Part shown: piece by piece, positions 43,189 to 51,883 of the stretch | How the letters are laid out: the number at the start of each line of letters is the position of its first letter | How positions within the stretch are numbered: the first letter of the stretch is position 1 | Assembly (NCBI RefSeq): GCF_002911695.1 | Contig: NZ_PQBS01000007.1 | Location: 1-64,000, forward strand | Source of the DNA: Gracilimonas amylolytica | Lineage (GTDB): Bacteria; Bacteroidota; Rhodothermia; Balneolales; Balneolaceae | Direction of reading: 5' to 3' | DNA length: 64,000 bases | Notes under the pieces: generated by a model | What the model was told of the DNA's origin: nothing | Database searches by the model: none | Seen by the model: only the letters and a program-made list of their open reading frames with translations | Made by a program: the position numbers and the translations under genes

Positions 43189-44256
43189 ATGAATATTCAA
43201 CAACTAACATCTATAAGCAGGGCGGAGTTAATAACCGCCATTGTAGCATTTCTACTTGTCCTAATATTGGTAATGACCTCCAGACTAAACAGGTTGTCAG
43301 GTAATGATGCTATAGTATTCCCTGTAGAAACTGAGCTCACATTCAATCAGCTTTCAGGTTTGGATGAGTTAGAAGTAAAATTGGATTCAATTGGTGTGAA
43401 TTACGGGTCAGAGGAACTTAGGTGGGCGGCTACTTTACTTGGATGGCGAAAATATCAAAGAGGCAGTTATAAATTTGAAGGTGCACTGAGTTATAATGCT
43501 TTTCTCTCTAAAATGACCAGGGGAATTCAGGATCCGGTAGAAATTACAATCCTTCCCGGTACTACCATCGATCGGGTTTCGGCGTCAATAGCCAACAGAC
43601 TTCATTTTGAGGAAGAGGACCTTTTAACCTTATTCTCTGATTCTACTTTTCTAAGTTCAAAAGATCTGTCGAAAGAACAACTATTTGGCAGAATGTTACC
43701 GGACACATATTTAACCTACTGGACCCGGTCTCCAAAAGAAATTGTCAATCAGATATTGAGAGAATTTGATAAAAGAGTTATTGACCAACATGAAGGTCGA
43801 TTTCAGGAGTTAGATTACACTCCGGATGAGATCGTTACCCTGGCATCTATTGTAGAATGGGAAGCAAAGATCAGTGAGGAAAAACCTGTGATCAGTGGAC
43901 TATATTGGAATCGTCTGAACCGAGGAATGTTACTGCAAGCCGATCCAACCGTTAATTATGCATTGGGAGAGAGAAGAAGGCTTTTATTTGAAGATTATGA
44001 ATTTGACCATCCATTTAACACCTATGTTAACAAAGGTTTACCGCCCGGACCAATAACGAACCCCAGTTTGAGTACCATAGAGGCTACTTTGTATCCACAA
44101 GATCATGATTATCTATATATGGTGGCCAATCCTGAAGGAGGCCATGTGTTCACTAAAACATTCAGAGAGCATCAGAGAGAAAGTGAAAAATGGAGAATTT
44201 GGCTGAGGGAACAATACCGTATAAAACGGCAGCAAGAGGCTTTACAAAGTAATTAA
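43189..44256 (+). CDS. mltG: endolytic peptidoglycan transglycosylase MltG (YceG-like)
   Basis: A 355-residue inner-membrane lytic transglycosylase that cuts nascent glycan strands and sets their length. ATG 43189 starts just before a transmembrane helix (about 13-32); the longer frame from 43114 is rejected as lacking support. The YceG domain includes VEITILPGTTIDRVSASIA, GRMLPDTYL, TLASIVEWEA (catalytic E223) and the terminal blocks LQADPTVNYALG, NTYVNKGLPPGPITNPS and TLYPQDHDYLYMV. All key residues are present. It converges on the gene for a TPR/periplasmic-binding-protein fusion. Confidence 0.95.
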   Translation: MNIQQLTSISRAELITAIVAFLLVLILVMTSRLNRLSGNDAIVFPVETELTFNQLSGLDELEVKLDSIGVNYGSEELRWAATLLGWRKYQRGSYKFEGALSYNAFLSKMTRGIQDPVEITILPGTTIDRVSASIANRLHFEEEDLLTLFSDSTFLSSKDLSKEQLFGRMLPDTYLTYWTRSPKEIVNQILREFDKRVIDQHEGRFQELDYTPDEIVTLASIVEWEAKISEEKPVISGLYWNRLNRGMLLQADPTVNYALGERRRLLFEDYEFDHPFNTYVNKGLPPGPITNPSLSTIEATLYPQDHDYLYMVANPEGGHVFTKTFREHQRESEKWRIWLREQYRIKRQQEALQSN

Positions 44257-44286
44257 TTAGTAAGCTAACTTAGAATTTGCTCTTGG

Positions 44287-45987
44287 TTAGTTACTGTTGC
44301 TTAGTCTTTTGATCTTCACATTTTGATTAATACGTGAACCGTCAAAGCTTACCCGGTTAATAAGCCCTCTGTAGTTATTTAGTGATTTTAAACCTTCTTT
44401 TAAGTATTCAGGGTTTTGAACTCTTTGAAGACTTTCAAGCAGAACTGAAGCAGCGTCATAACCAATGTAGGCAAACTGATTGGGTTGAGACTCAAATCTT
44501 AATCGAAATTCACTTTCAAAGTCATTCACCATTGAATTGGTGGAATCTATTTCAAATGATTTTGTGTAATAAACATTCGTTTCAGGAAGTCGGCCGGAAT
44601 TGATGTTAGCAGTTTCCCATTCTTCAGAACCTAATATGGACATTTCGCTACCCATAGCCTCAAGATTTGTGATCAGAGAGCTCATCAGAGTCTGTGCAAT
44701 ATTTCCGGTAAATGGAGCATAAACGGCATCTATGTTGTAGTTAAATACTGTATCAACTTCAGGGTCAAAATATTTAACATATTCACTGATATCATATCCT
44801 TCTGAGGCGAGGTCCTCCACATAAAATCGAACCACTTCTCCACCAAGATTTCTGACTTCATCTAAAAATGCATAAGCTGAGGCTTCACCCAGAGAGCCTT
44901 TCTCTGCTAAGACAGCCAAGGTATCATATCGCAGTGTTTGGATGGCGTAACGAGCCATTTCTTGTCCCTGAATAGCAAAGGTAGGGTTTAACTGGAAGGT
45001 GTAATTAAGATCGAGGTTGATGTTATCCGAATTTGCCAGAGGAGTGAGCAGCGGAGTTTCATACATCTCAGCATATTTTGAAAGTTCCAATGCAACTTCA
45101 GAGAATAATGGACCAATGATAGCATCGACTCCATGATTCCATATCAGATCATTAGCGATAAAAGCGGCATTCTCTACGTCAGCATCAGTATTTCGATAGG
45201 TTAGGAATGCTTTTTGACGATTATTTTGTGAGTTAAAGCGTTCAACGGCTAATTGAATGCCAAAATATAAATGCTGAGTGATCTCAAATTCATCCGCTTC
45301 CATATCAAATTCGGGTAGTGCGACCCCAATATTGTATGATAATCCGGTAGGTGCCTGGGTGTATTTGTTTGGATTGTAACGTTGTGCGTAAGAAGCTGAA
45401 TCTTTTAATACACTAAATACATTTTCATAATTACTGGAATCAGAAATCTGCACTGTATTGGTATAAGCTGTGTACAATGACTTGGCAGAAGGATAATCTA
45501 CTATTCCAATGGCGGCATCAACCAGGTCAAAACGAATTTCATCATAGGATACCCCTTTAAAAGTCGAGAACCTTTGTTCAAGGGTTAGGTAATTAAGCAG
45601 ATCCCGGTAAAAACTAAAGGCATCACGTTTTACACTTCCCTGAGTAGAAAATTGATTGATCTCGAACAGTGCATCAAGTGAAGCTGAAAAATTTTGAAGC
45701 TCAAAGTCAGCTAAGGCTTTAGTGTATTTAGCTTCGTAAAAGATCTCAGAAGTGATGTTTGTACTATCTACCTTATTTAAAACTTTTTTGGCTTTCAGGT
45801 AGTTATTTAAGGCAAAATATGATTTACCGGAAAATAGGTAGGAAGTAGGTTCTTCAATGGAGTCAAAGATGCGTAAAGCTTCTTCATAATTACCTTCTTC
45901 ATAAAAATTAACCCCTGTTTGCAGGGATTGAGCGTTTGCTGTAACAATTAAAAAACAAAGAGTAAAAACCAGAGAGATACGTTTCAT
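44287..45987 (-). CDS. TPR plus type-1 periplasmic-binding-protein fusion (LpoA-like architecture)
   Basis: A 566-residue periplasmic protein. I start it at ATG 45987, where the signal peptide begins (cleavage near ANAQ). Residues about 22-170 are helical repeats of TPR type (for example YEEGNYEEALRIFDSI, KSYFALNNYLKAKKVL). Residues about 215-560 form a Leu/Ile/Val-binding-protein (type 1) fold: IGVALPEFD, AFIANDLIWNHGVDAIIGPLFSEVA, PLLTPLANSD and VLAEKGSLGEASAYAF. This two-domain order is that of LpoA, the outer-membrane activator of the peptidoglycan synthase PBP1A, but no lipobox is present. It could instead be a receptor for an uptake system; no ABC transporter genes adjoin it. Confidence 0.8.
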   Translation of the reverse strand: MKRISLVFTLCFLIVTANAQSLQTGVNFYEEGNYEEALRIFDSIEEPTSYLFSGKSYFALNNYLKAKKVLNKVDSTNITSEIFYEAKYTKALADFELQNFSASLDALFEINQFSTQGSVKRDAFSFYRDLLNYLTLEQRFSTFKGVSYDEIRFDLVDAAIGIVDYPSAKSLYTAYTNTVQISDSSNYENVFSVLKDSASYAQRYNPNKYTQAPTGLSYNIGVALPEFDMEADEFEITQHLYFGIQLAVERFNSQNNRQKAFLTYRNTDADVENAAFIANDLIWNHGVDAIIGPLFSEVALELSKYAEMYETPLLTPLANSDNINLDLNYTFQLNPTFAIQGQEMARYAIQTLRYDTLAVLAEKGSLGEASAYAFLDEVRNLGGEVVRFYVEDLASEGYDISEYVKYFDPEVDTVFNYNIDAVYAPFTGNIAQTLMSSLITNLEAMGSEMSILGSEEWETANINSGRLPETNVYYTKSFEIDSTNSMVNDFESEFRLRFESQPNQFAYIGYDAASVLLESLQRVQNPEYLKEGLKSLNNYRGLINRVSFDGSRINQNVKIKRLSNSN

Positions 45988-46053
45988 TATTTCCATTATT
46001 TTAGGGTACACTAAGTATTAACTTAAATGAGACCTATTTGTTCTCGAGTAATT

Positions 46054-47604
46054 TTATTCCCACTCAATGGTGGCAGGGGGCTTGGAACTTATGTCGTACA
46101 CCACCCGATTTATTCCCTTGATCTCGTTGATGATTCGATTGGATACATGAGCTAAAAATTCATAAGGTAAGTGAGCCCAGTCAGCTGTCATACCATCCAG
46201 GCTGGTCACTGCCCGTAAGGCACAAGTGAACTCATAGGTTCTTTCATCGCCCATAACTCCTACACTTTGAACCGGCAGAAGTACGGCTAAAGCCTGCCAT
46301 ACCTCGTGATATAGATCCTGTTTTTTAAGTTCTTCGACAAAGATATAGTCAGCTTCACGAAGTAAGCTGAGTCGTTCTTTGGACAGATCTCCCAAAACTC
46401 TGATACCCAATCCCGGGCCCGGGAAGGGGTGTCGTTCAATAAAATGATCAGGAATCCCTAATGCACGACCAACGTTTCTGACTTCATCCTTGAATAATTC
46501 CCTAACCGGTTCAATCAGATCAAGTTTCATCTTTTCTGGAAGCCCGCCTACATTGTGGTGCGATTTAATGGTGGCAGATGGTCCCTTGAAAGAAACACTT
46601 TCGATCACATCCGGATAGAGGGTTCCCTGGGCGAGATATTTAAAGTCAGAGTCGTTTCCAATTTCCTTATCAAAAACATCAATGAAGGTGTTGCCAATGA
46701 TCTTCCTTTTTTCTTCGGGATCAGATACACCCTCCAGTCTGGAAAGAAATAATTCGGAGGCATCTACACCACGAACTGGCAGGTGAAGGTCTCTAGTATA
46801 GAGATGCATGACCGACTCAAATTCATTCTTTCGAAGCAGTCCATTATCCACAAATACACATTCAAGCTGATCTCCAATGGCTTTGTGAATGAGTGTTGCC
46901 ACCACAGTTGAATCAACACCCCCTGAGAGGCCACATAAAACTTTATTATCACCGACTTTTTCACGAATACTTTTGATCTGCTCGTCTATAAAAGACTCAG
47001 AGGTCCAGTCACCCTTAAGGTCACAAATGTTGTAAGCGAAATTCTGAAGTAATTGTTTTCCATGATCCGTATGGGCAACCTCTGGGTGGAATTGCACACC
47101 ATATACATGATCTTCTTTATGACGAACAGCCGCTACTTTAGCATTAGAGGTATGGCCAATGATCTCGTAGGGTTCTGGCAGTTCATGGATGTGATCACCG
47201 TGACTCATCCATACCACGCTTTCATTCGGAATATCTTTTAAAAGGTCTTCCTGATTGTCGATCAACAGATTTGCGCGGCCGTATTCTCTTTTTTCAGCTT
47301 TCTCTACACTACCCGGAATTTCAGTATGAGCCAGGAGTTGCAAACCGTAGCAAATTCCAAGAATCGGAACATCCCAGCTTAGAATTTCAGTTTGAAGGGC
47401 AGGGGCGTCTTTGTCATTGACGCTTTTGGGGCCTCCAGATAGGATGATACCCCCGGGATGTGGTTCCCTGACAGTATCCAGATCCACATTAAATGGGTGG
47501 ATCTCGCAGTAGATATTCAGCTCTCTAAGCCGACGTGCAATGAGTTGTGTAAATTGTGAACCGTAGTCAAGGATCAGGATCCATTCAGAATGTCGGCTAT
47601 GCAT
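46054..47604 (-). CDS. guaA: GMP synthase (glutamine-hydrolysing)
   Basis: Converts XMP to GMP using glutamine and ATP. The 516-residue protein has the class I amidotransferase domain (about 8-195) with [24 protein letters not shown] (catalytic Cys) and [11 protein letters not shown] (His-Glu). It also has the ATP pyrophosphatase domain with the P-loop SGGVDSTV (about 228), and the C-terminal dimerisation domain [12 protein letters not shown]...[13 protein letters not shown]. All are intact. It is the last gene of the efp-accB-accC-gcvH-guaA series, 20 bp after gcvH. Confidence 0.97.
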   Translation of the reverse strand: MHSRHSEWILILDYGSQFTQLIARRLRELNIYCEIHPFNVDLDTVREPHPGGIILSGGPKSVNDKDAPALQTEILSWDVPILGICYGLQLLAHTEIPGSVEKAEKREYGRANLLIDNQEDLLKDIPNESVVWMSHGDHIHELPEPYEIIGHTSNAKVAAVRHKEDHVYGVQFHPEVAHTDHGKQLLQNFAYNICDLKGDWTSESFIDEQIKSIREKVGDNKVLCGLSGGVDSTVVATLIHKAIGDQLECVFVDNGLLRKNEFESVMHLYTRDLHLPVRGVDASELFLSRLEGVSDPEEKRKIIGNTFIDVFDKEIGNDSDFKYLAQGTLYPDVIESVSFKGPSATIKSHHNVGGLPEKMKLDLIEPVRELFKDEVRNVGRALGIPDHFIERHPFPGPGLGIRVLGDLSKERLSLLREADYIFVEELKKQDLYHEVWQALAVLLPVQSVGVMGDERTYEFTCALRAVTSLDGMTADWAHLPYEFLAHVSNRIINEIKGINRVVYDISSKPPATIEWE

Positions 47605-47624
47605 GAAATCGGTTTATTAAATAA

Positions 47625-48005
47625 TTAGGCGATAACCTCTTCGTATTCATCTGCAGTAAGAAGATCATCCAACTGATCAGGGTCTGATAGTTTGATCTTA
47701 ACCATCCAGCCTTCACCATATGGATCGTCGTTAACCAACTCAGGCTCATCTTCTAAAGCTTCGTTGATTTCAGCGATCTCTCCATCAACAGGAGCATAAA
47801 GGTCAGATACTGTTTTTACGGCTTCAACGGTTCCAAATGTATCGTCCTGTGAAAACTCTGAACCCTCAGGTTCAAGTTCTACAAAAACGATATCGCCAAG
47901 TTCACCCTGCGCAAAATCAGTGATGCCAACTGTGACGGTTCCATCACCGTTGTCCTTTATCCATTCATGTTCTCTTGTATATTTTAAATCAGCCGGTATA
48001 CTCAT
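47625..48005 (-). CDS. gcvH: glycine cleavage system H protein
   Basis: A 126-residue lipoyl carrier that moves the aminomethyl group between the P and T proteins of glycine cleavage. K64 in TVEAVKTVSDLYAPVDGE is the lipoylation site, and the H-protein features EHEW, VGITDFAQGELGDIVFVELP-like and DPYGEGWMVKIK are present. Its ATG is one base from the accC stop. gcvT and gcvP are absent here. Being in the acetyl-CoA carboxylase operon is unusual; it may also donate lipoate to other enzymes, as known for H proteins in some bacteria (inference). Confidence 0.95.
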   Translation of the reverse strand: MSIPADLKYTREHEWIKDNGDGTVTVGITDFAQGELGDIVFVELEPEGSEFSQDDTFGTVEAVKTVSDLYAPVDGEIAEINEALEDEPELVNDDPYGEGWMVKIKLSDPDQLDDLLTADEYEEVIA

Positions 48006-48006
48006 C

Positions 48007-49359
48007 TCAGTCTTTATTTGGTATGAATTTGAATTCTCTTTCCAGATATTTGGTATCGAAGGTTCCTTTTATAAAATTTTCGTCATCCATCAATTGAATA
48101 TGGAAAGGGATGTTAGTCTTAATTCCTTCAATGATAAACTCTTTGAGGGCACGCTTCATCTTTTTAATGGCGTCTTCCCGGGTTGGAGCGCTTACGATCA
48201 ATTTTGCGATCATTGAATCGTAATGCGGAGGAATTCTGTAGCCGGAATACGCATGGGTATCTAAACGAACGCCATGACCTCCCGGTGGGTGGAACACCGT
48301 AATTTCACCCGCAGAGGGCCTGAAATTATGCTCAGGATCTTCTGCATTGATACGGCATTCAATAGCGTGGTTTTCAAAGTTTAGAGGGTATTCATCGATC
48401 TTCTCGCCTGCTGCAACCCTGATCTGTTGTTCGATCAGGTCAATGCCGGTCACTTCTTCCGTTACAGGATGTTCTACCTGAATACGGGTGTTCATTTCCA
48501 TGAAGTAGAAGTTGTGGTCATCATCCACAAGGAATTCCACGGTTCCGGCCCCTTCGTAATTTACTGCTTTTGCTGCATTTACAGCGGCAGTTCCCATTCT
48601 TTCACGTAATTCCTCGGTCATTAGTGGAGAGGGGGATTCTTCCAGAACTTTCTGATGACGACGCTGTAATGAACAATCACGTTCACCGTAGTGAACGGCT
48701 GTACCATGTTGGTCGGCCATGATCTGTATCTCAACGTGATGAGGGTTCAGGACAAACCGCTCAATATAAACAGCCGGATTATTGAAAGAAGTCTCGGCCT
48801 CTTGCCGACACATCTTATAATTTTTTTCAAGGTCTTTAGCCTCCATCACCATGCGCATACCACGTCCTCCGCCACCGGCAGATGCTTTGATGATCACCGG
48901 AAATCCGATCTCATCACATACTTTTTTGGCTTCTTCAAAGCTTTCAACAACACCATCACTACCAGGAACAACCGGAACGTCGTTGGCTATCATGGTTGCT
49001 TTTGCCACGGCCTTATCACCCATTTTACTGATCGACTCAGGGGAGGGGCCAATAAATTTGAGGTCATGTTCCCCGCAAATACGTGAGAATTCAGCATTTT
49101 CAGATAGAAATCCGTAACCGGGGTGAATAGCTTCTGCATTGGTGATCTCAGCTGCAGCCAGAATGCTTGGGATCTTCAGGTAACTGTCTTTACCTGCAGG
49201 TGGCCCAATACATACCGCTTCATCCGCAAATTTCACATGTAAGCTATCAGCATCGGCAGTGGAGTAAACAGCCACTGTTTTGATACCCATTTCCTGACAC
49301 GTGCGAATGATACGCAGTGCAATTTCACCTCTGTTAGCGATCAGAATTTTGTTGAACAT
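48007..49359 (-). CDS. accC: acetyl-CoA carboxylase, biotin carboxylase subunit
   Basis: Carboxylates biotin on AccB with bicarbonate and ATP, the first step of fatty-acid synthesis. I start it at ATG 49359 ([17 protein letters not shown]); the longer frame from 49404 would overlap accB. The 450-residue protein shows the biotin-carboxylase N-domain, the ATP-grasp loop [39 protein letters not shown] with the catalytic residues, and the C-domain ECRINAEDP. Length is typical. Ten base pairs separate it from accB upstream. Confidence 0.97.
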   Translation of the reverse strand: MFNKILIANRGEIALRIIRTCQEMGIKTVAVYSTADADSLHVKFADEAVCIGPPAGKDSYLKIPSILAAAEITNAEAIHPGYGFLSENAEFSRICGEHDLKFIGPSPESISKMGDKAVAKATMIANDVPVVPGSDGVVESFEEAKKVCDEIGFPVIIKASAGGGGRGMRMVMEAKDLEKNYKMCRQEAETSFNNPAVYIERFVLNPHHVEIQIMADQHGTAVHYGERDCSLQRRHQKVLEESPSPLMTEELRERMGTAAVNAAKAVNYEGAGTVEFLVDDDHNFYFMEMNTRIQVEHPVTEEVTGIDLIEQQIRVAAGEKIDEYPLNFENHAIECRINAEDPEHNFRPSAGEITVFHPPGGHGVRLDTHAYSGYRIPPHYDSMIAKLIVSAPTREDAIKKMKRALKEFIIEGIKTNIPFHIQLMDDENFIKGTFDTKYLEREFKFIPNKD

Positions 49360-49369
49360 GAAAGCCGTT

Positions 49370-49843
49370 TTAGTCTTTTTTAATGATAAATAATGGCTGG
49401 TCAAACTCTACAGGTTGTCCGTCATCGACCAACACCTTTTGTACCGTACCACTGAACTCTGCTTCGATCTCATTCATGATCTTCATAGCTTCAACGATAC
49501 ATAATGTTTCCCCTTTGGAAATATGATCGCCAACTTTAACAAACGGATCAGAATCGGGTGAAGGGGACGTGTAGAAGGTTCCTACAATTGGGGACTTAAC
49601 CGTATCACCTTCGGGTTGATCAGCTTTTTGTGCATCAGATGCTTCAGCAGCAGGGGCCGCTTGTTGAGCTTGCGGAGCAGCCGGCTGAACAGGAGCCTGC
49701 GGAGCCGGTTGAGAGTAGCTCACCTGCTGTACTTCGCCCTGTTTTTTAACTTTGATCTTGAAATCTCCTTCTTCAAGTGATACTTCATTTACATCACTTT
49801 CGGAGATGAGTTCTAATATGTTTTTTATAAGTTTTAAATCCAT
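49370..49843 (-). CDS. accB: biotin carboxyl carrier protein of acetyl-CoA carboxylase
   Basis: A 157-residue carrier. K121 in [15 protein letters not shown] is the biotinylation site, within a C-terminal biotinyl domain (about 80-157). An Ala/Pro/Gln-rich flexible linker spans about 43-78 and the N-terminal helix [13 protein letters not shown] is the conserved AccB opening. The gene follows efp by 8 bp and precedes accC by 10 bp, the common accBC order. The carboxyltransferase genes accA and accD are elsewhere. Confidence 0.96.
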   Translation of the reverse strand: MDLKLIKNILELISESDVNEVSLEEGDFKIKVKKQGEVQQVSYSQPAPQAPVQPAAPQAQQAAPAAEASDAQKADQPEGDTVKSPIVGTFYTSPSPDSDPFVKVGDHISKGETLCIVEAMKIMNEIEAEFSGTVQKVLVDDGQPVEFDQPLFIIKKD

Positions 49844-49851
49844 GATTCGTT

Positions 49852-50421
49852 TTATTTAGCTCGTTCTATATATTCGCCGGTTCTGGTGTCAACTTTGATC
49901 TTTTCATTTTCGTTGATAAAAAGTGGAACCTGAACAGTTGCACCCGATTCCAGGGTAGCCGGTTTACTTCCACCTTGAGCCGTGTCGCCACGTAACCCAG
50001 GATCGGTTTTTTCAACAGTTACCTCAATGTGGTCTTTAGGTTCCGCATAGAGAATAGATTCCTCATCAGCATTTACAACCACGGTGCAATTCTGACCTTC
50101 AACAAAATATCCTTTTCGCTCAACTTGTGAGGCGTTAACCGGAACTTGTTCATAGGTATCTGTATGCATGAGGTAGTATAGCTCGCCATCATTGTACAGA
50201 TACTGGTAATCGCGAGTTTCAACCCGCACTGACTCAGCATTTTCACCTGATCGCCAGGTTTTATCAATATTCTTACCGTTCATGATCCCTTTTAGTTTGG
50301 TTCTTACAAACGCAGGACCCTTTCCGGGTTTAACATGCTGAAATTCAGTGATCGAGTACAGTTCACCGTCAAGATCCAGAACCATTCCGTTTCTGAAATC
50401 TGATGTAGATACTTTTGACAT
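49852..50421 (-). CDS. efp: translation elongation factor P
   Basis: EF-P relieves ribosome stalling at polyproline stretches. The 189-residue protein has all three beta domains. The tip loop reads KPGKGPAF with lysine at position 34, the residue that is lysylated or otherwise modified in Lys-type EF-Ps; it is not the arginine of rhamnosylated forms. The modifying enzyme is not in the window. The block [25 protein letters not shown] is the EF-P domain III signature. It is the first gene of the efp-accB-accC-gcvH-guaA series and has its own promoter at 50453-50484. Confidence 0.97.
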   Translation of the reverse strand: MSKVSTSDFRNGMVLDLDGELYSITEFQHVKPGKGPAFVRTKLKGIMNGKNIDKTWRSGENAESVRVETRDYQYLYNDGELYYLMHTDTYEQVPVNASQVERKGYFVEGQNCTVVVNADEESILYAEPKDHIEVTVEKTDPGLRGDTAQGGSKPATLESGATVQVPLFINENEKIKVDTRTGEYIERAK

Positions 50422-50452
50422 TCCTTAGATTCTCCTTAAATAAAAATTCATC

Positions 50453-50484
50453 CAAAAATAGCACCTGCCTCTTTGGATAACAAA
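50453..50484 (-). promoter_or_regulatory. Bacteroidota-type promoter of the efp-accBC-gcvH-guaA series
   Basis: On the minus strand TTTG (50484-50481), a 20-bp spacer and TATTTTTG (50460-50453) match the TTTG/TAnnTTTG consensus at the expected distance. Transcription would start near 50446, about 25 nt before the efp ATG, with AAGGAG in between. Confidence 0.72.
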
Positions 50485-50489
50485 CCTGT

Positions 50490-51836
50490 TTAAATGAAAT
50501 TAGATATCAAGTTATAAAGGATGGCAGCAGGACAGATAAATTTGATGAATATCGGCCAAACTTTTGAGAATAATGTCTGCTTGATGCCGGCATACCCGTA
50601 TTCCATTTCGGTTAAGGCGCTATCAGTGGTCCAAACATAACCGACAAACAGACAGATAAGGAATCCACCTAATGGAAGTCCAATACTGCTGAACAGGTAA
50701 TCGAACCAACCGATCATAACAGGGAAGAAGGCCACACAGATGGAAACTGCAAGAATTCCTAACCCAACGGACCAGGCAGCTTTTTTACGTTTCACCTCAA
50801 ATTCATCGATCACGTAAGATACCGGCACTTCAAGAAGTGAAATGGTTGAGGTAAGTGCGGCAATACTCAACAAGAGGAAGAATGTTACACCAAGCAACAT
50901 TCCAACCCCACCACCAATCGTGTGGAACAGGGCGGGCAAGATCTGAAATACCAGATCTGTACTTGAGGCCAATGAACCACCGGCGTTGATGTTAATACCC
51001 TGACTTTGAGCCAGGTACATGGCTGGCACGATCAGCAGACCGGCTAAAAATGCAATACCAACATCTGCAAGCGTTACAAAAGCAGCCGCTTGGGGAATAT
51101 TTTCTTTTTTGTTCAGATAAGAGCCGTAGGTAATAAGGGCTCCCATACCTAGTGAGAGAGAGAAGAAGGCCTGACCCATGGCTGAGAAGATCAATTCAGC
51201 ATTGATCTTTGAGAAATCCGGAAGGAGGTAAGTTCGAACACCTTCAGCACTTCCGGGCTGAAGCAATACATAGATAATCATTATCACGATGATACTAATG
51301 AGCAAAGGCATCATGGCTTTAGTTGCCCGTTCAATACCATCACTGACTCCACCGGTAATGATCTTGATAGTACCCAGCATAAACAGGGTGGCAATCAATG
51401 CGTTTTTGAATCCGTTTCCGGTATCCGTTAACCAGTCAGCTGCAGCTGCCCATCCGAAGTAGTAAAAGATCTCTTCGAAGGCAAAACCAAATGCCCAGCC
51501 AGCAATAACGGTGTAGAAGGAAAGGATCATCACTCCACATATAACACCCCACAAACCTACCAATGGGAAGAATTTGTTTGAGGTAATAGCTTTGAATGCT
51601 CCAACAGGATTTTTTCCTGACTTACGGCCAATGGCAATTTCTGCTGCCATTACCGGAAAACCAATGGCAAACGTACAAAGCAGGTAAATAATCAGATAGG
51701 CAGCGCCACCTTGAGTGGCTACTTTAGTTGGGAAGGCCCAAATGTTACCTAAACCCACAGCCGAACCCGCCGCAGCGAGTATAAAGCCAAGTTTTGAATT
51801 CCAAGAACCTCTGTCAGTGGTGGTTGTTCCAGCCAA
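50490..51836 (-). CDS. sodium-dependent transporter, NSS (SNF/LeuT) family
   Basis: A 448-residue inner-membrane sodium symporter, probably for amino acids. The N-terminus has the NSS hallmark GSWNSKLGFILAAAGSAVGLGNIWAFP, with sodium- and substrate-binding backbone residues, and about eleven to twelve hydrophobic helices follow (bacterial 11-TM group is common). SLSLGMGALITYGSYL in helix 6-7 is also typical. The start is TTG at 51836, backed by a perfect AGGAGG seven bases upstream and no alternative ATG nearby. It lies 47 bp after the debranching-enzyme gene and ends before the efp promoter. The substrate is unknown. Confidence 0.92.
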   Translation of the reverse strand: MAGTTTTDRGSWNSKLGFILAAAGSAVGLGNIWAFPTKVATQGGAAYLIIYLLCTFAIGFPVMAAEIAIGRKSGKNPVGAFKAITSNKFFPLVGLWGVICGVMILSFYTVIAGWAFGFAFEEIFYYFGWAAAADWLTDTGNGFKNALIATLFMLGTIKIITGGVSDGIERATKAMMPLLISIIVIMIIYVLLQPGSAEGVRTYLLPDFSKINAELIFSAMGQAFFSLSLGMGALITYGSYLNKKENIPQAAAFVTLADVGIAFLAGLLIVPAMYLAQSQGININAGGSLASSTDLVFQILPALFHTIGGGVGMLLGVTFFLLLSIAALTSTISLLEVPVSYVIDEFEVKRKKAAWSVGLGILAVSICVAFFPVMIGWFDYLFSSIGLPLGGFLICLFVGYVWTTDSALTEMEYGYAGIKQTLFSKVWPIFIKFICPAAILYNLISNFI

Positions 51837-51883
51837 GTGTATTCCTCCTTAGGATGTTATTTGTTTAGACGGCGTAAAATATT

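Noticed and set aside
44257-44300. Imperfect hairpin (GTAA-g-CTAAC / GTTAG-TTAC) at the mltG/LpoA-like convergence
   Set aside because: It needs a bulge, has a 16-nt loop and no T-run, so I do not list it as a terminator.
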